From positions 6,334,001 to 6,398,000 of the forward strand of contig NC_069657.1 of the NCBI RefSeq assembly GCF_027244095.1: 64,000 nt of DNA. Direction: 5' to 3'. The DNA comes from Hemicordylus capensis (Eukaryota; Chordata; Lepidosauria; Squamata; Cordylidae). The position numbers and the translations under genes are program-made. The notes below the pieces were generated by a model, which searched no databases, was not told the origin of the DNA, and saw only the letters and a list, made by a program, of their open reading frames with translations. Below are positions 63,590-64,000 of this stretch, piece after piece. Position 1 is the stretch's first letter, and every line of letters starts with the position of its first letter.

Positions 63590-64000
63590 CAGGTGAAACT
63601 TGGAAAATTAGAATATCGTGCAAAAGTCCATTAATTTCAGTAATGCAGATTAAAAGGTGAAACTGATATATGAGACAGGCGCATTACATGCAAAGCGAGG
63701 TAAGTCAAGCCTTAATTTGTTATAATTGTGATGATCATGGCGTACAGCTCATGAAAACCCCAAATCCACAATCTCAGAAAATTAGAATATTACATGGAAC
63801 CAAGAAGACAAGGATTGAAGAATAGAACAATATCGGACCTCTGAAAAGTATACAGTGTACTGTGCTTGATTGGCCAGCAAACTCGCCTGACCTGACCCCA
63901 TAGAGAATCTATGGGGCATTGCCAAGAGAAGGATGAGAGACATGAGACCAAACAATGCAGAATTGCTGAAGGCCACTAATGAAGCATCTTGGTCTTCCAT
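63590..64000 (+). mobile_element. Tc1/mariner element, internally deleted, cut by the window end
   Basis: The left end CAGGTGAAACTTGGAAAATT follows a TA dinucleotide (63588-63589). Code near the right edge (about 63867-64000) gives the transposase C-terminal signature DWPANSPDL followed, one base out of frame, by IENLWGIAKRRMRDMRPNNA. A 1-bp deletion near 63900 explains the shift. Most of the transposase upstream is missing, so it is a dead copy. The right end is outside the window. Confidence 0.82.

Noticed and set aside
61154-64000. NID2 exon 2
   Set aside because: No segment encoding the NIDO continuation (NGIIS-like) after an acceptor site was seen.

Overview
This window is vertebrate nuclear DNA, almost certainly from a squamate reptile (lizard or snake). 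Two things point there. First, two host genes with GT-type splice donors lie in CpG-rich islands. Second, the repeat mix is typical of squamates: L2, CR1, R4, L1-Tx1 and Penelope-type retroelements, Sauria-type SINEs with Bov-B-like tails, many short hAT elements with 8-bp target duplications, Helitrons and Tc1/mariner/pogo relics. No bacterial-style operon, CRISPR array, rRNA gene or functional tRNA gene is present.

Host genes. On the minus strand at 5368-6264 lies the first coding exon of the prostaglandin D2 receptor PTGDR (299 codons, TM1 to TM6, ending at a GTGAGT donor). On the plus strand at 60935-61153 lies the first coding exon of nidogen-2, NID2 (73 codons: signal peptide and start of the NIDO region, ending at a GTAAGT donor). 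They are head-to-head, about 54.7 kb apart between start codons, which matches the NID2-PTGDR neighbourhood I recall from human chromosome 14. Both start in GC-rich, CpG-dense DNA (about 4.95-6.68 kb and 60.4-61.8 kb). Later exons of both genes fall outside the window: PTGDR continues below position 1 and NID2 beyond 64000.

Layout. 1-5 kb: the PTGDR first intron, with L2, SINE, hAT and R4 fragments. 5-6.7 kb: PTGDR exon 1 and its CpG island. 6.7-60.3 kb: shared intergenic DNA, mostly transposable elements with single-copy-looking stretches. 60.4-61.8 kb: NID2 promoter and exon 1. 61.2-64 kb: NID2 intron 1, with simple repeats, one SINE and a mariner relic at the window edge.

Repeat biology. 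The most interesting element is a SINE present in more than a dozen copies. Its head matches the internal-promoter part of 5S rRNA, its middle is tRNA(Ala)-like, and its tail resembles the 3' end of the CR1 LINEs here. A Sauria-type SINE has a Bov-B-like tail, and a third recurrent unit has an L2-like tail, so three SINE-like families each resemble a different LINE at the 3' end. Nested insertions are frequent (Tx1 in SINE, hAT in SINE, hAT in CR1, L2 in L2, SINE and L2 in a Penelope element) and allow relative dating. I saw no recognisable retrovirus or LTR-element gene.

Limits: all family assignments come from reading the sequence and recall of family features, with no database search. Repeat boundaries are approximate unless target duplications are given.
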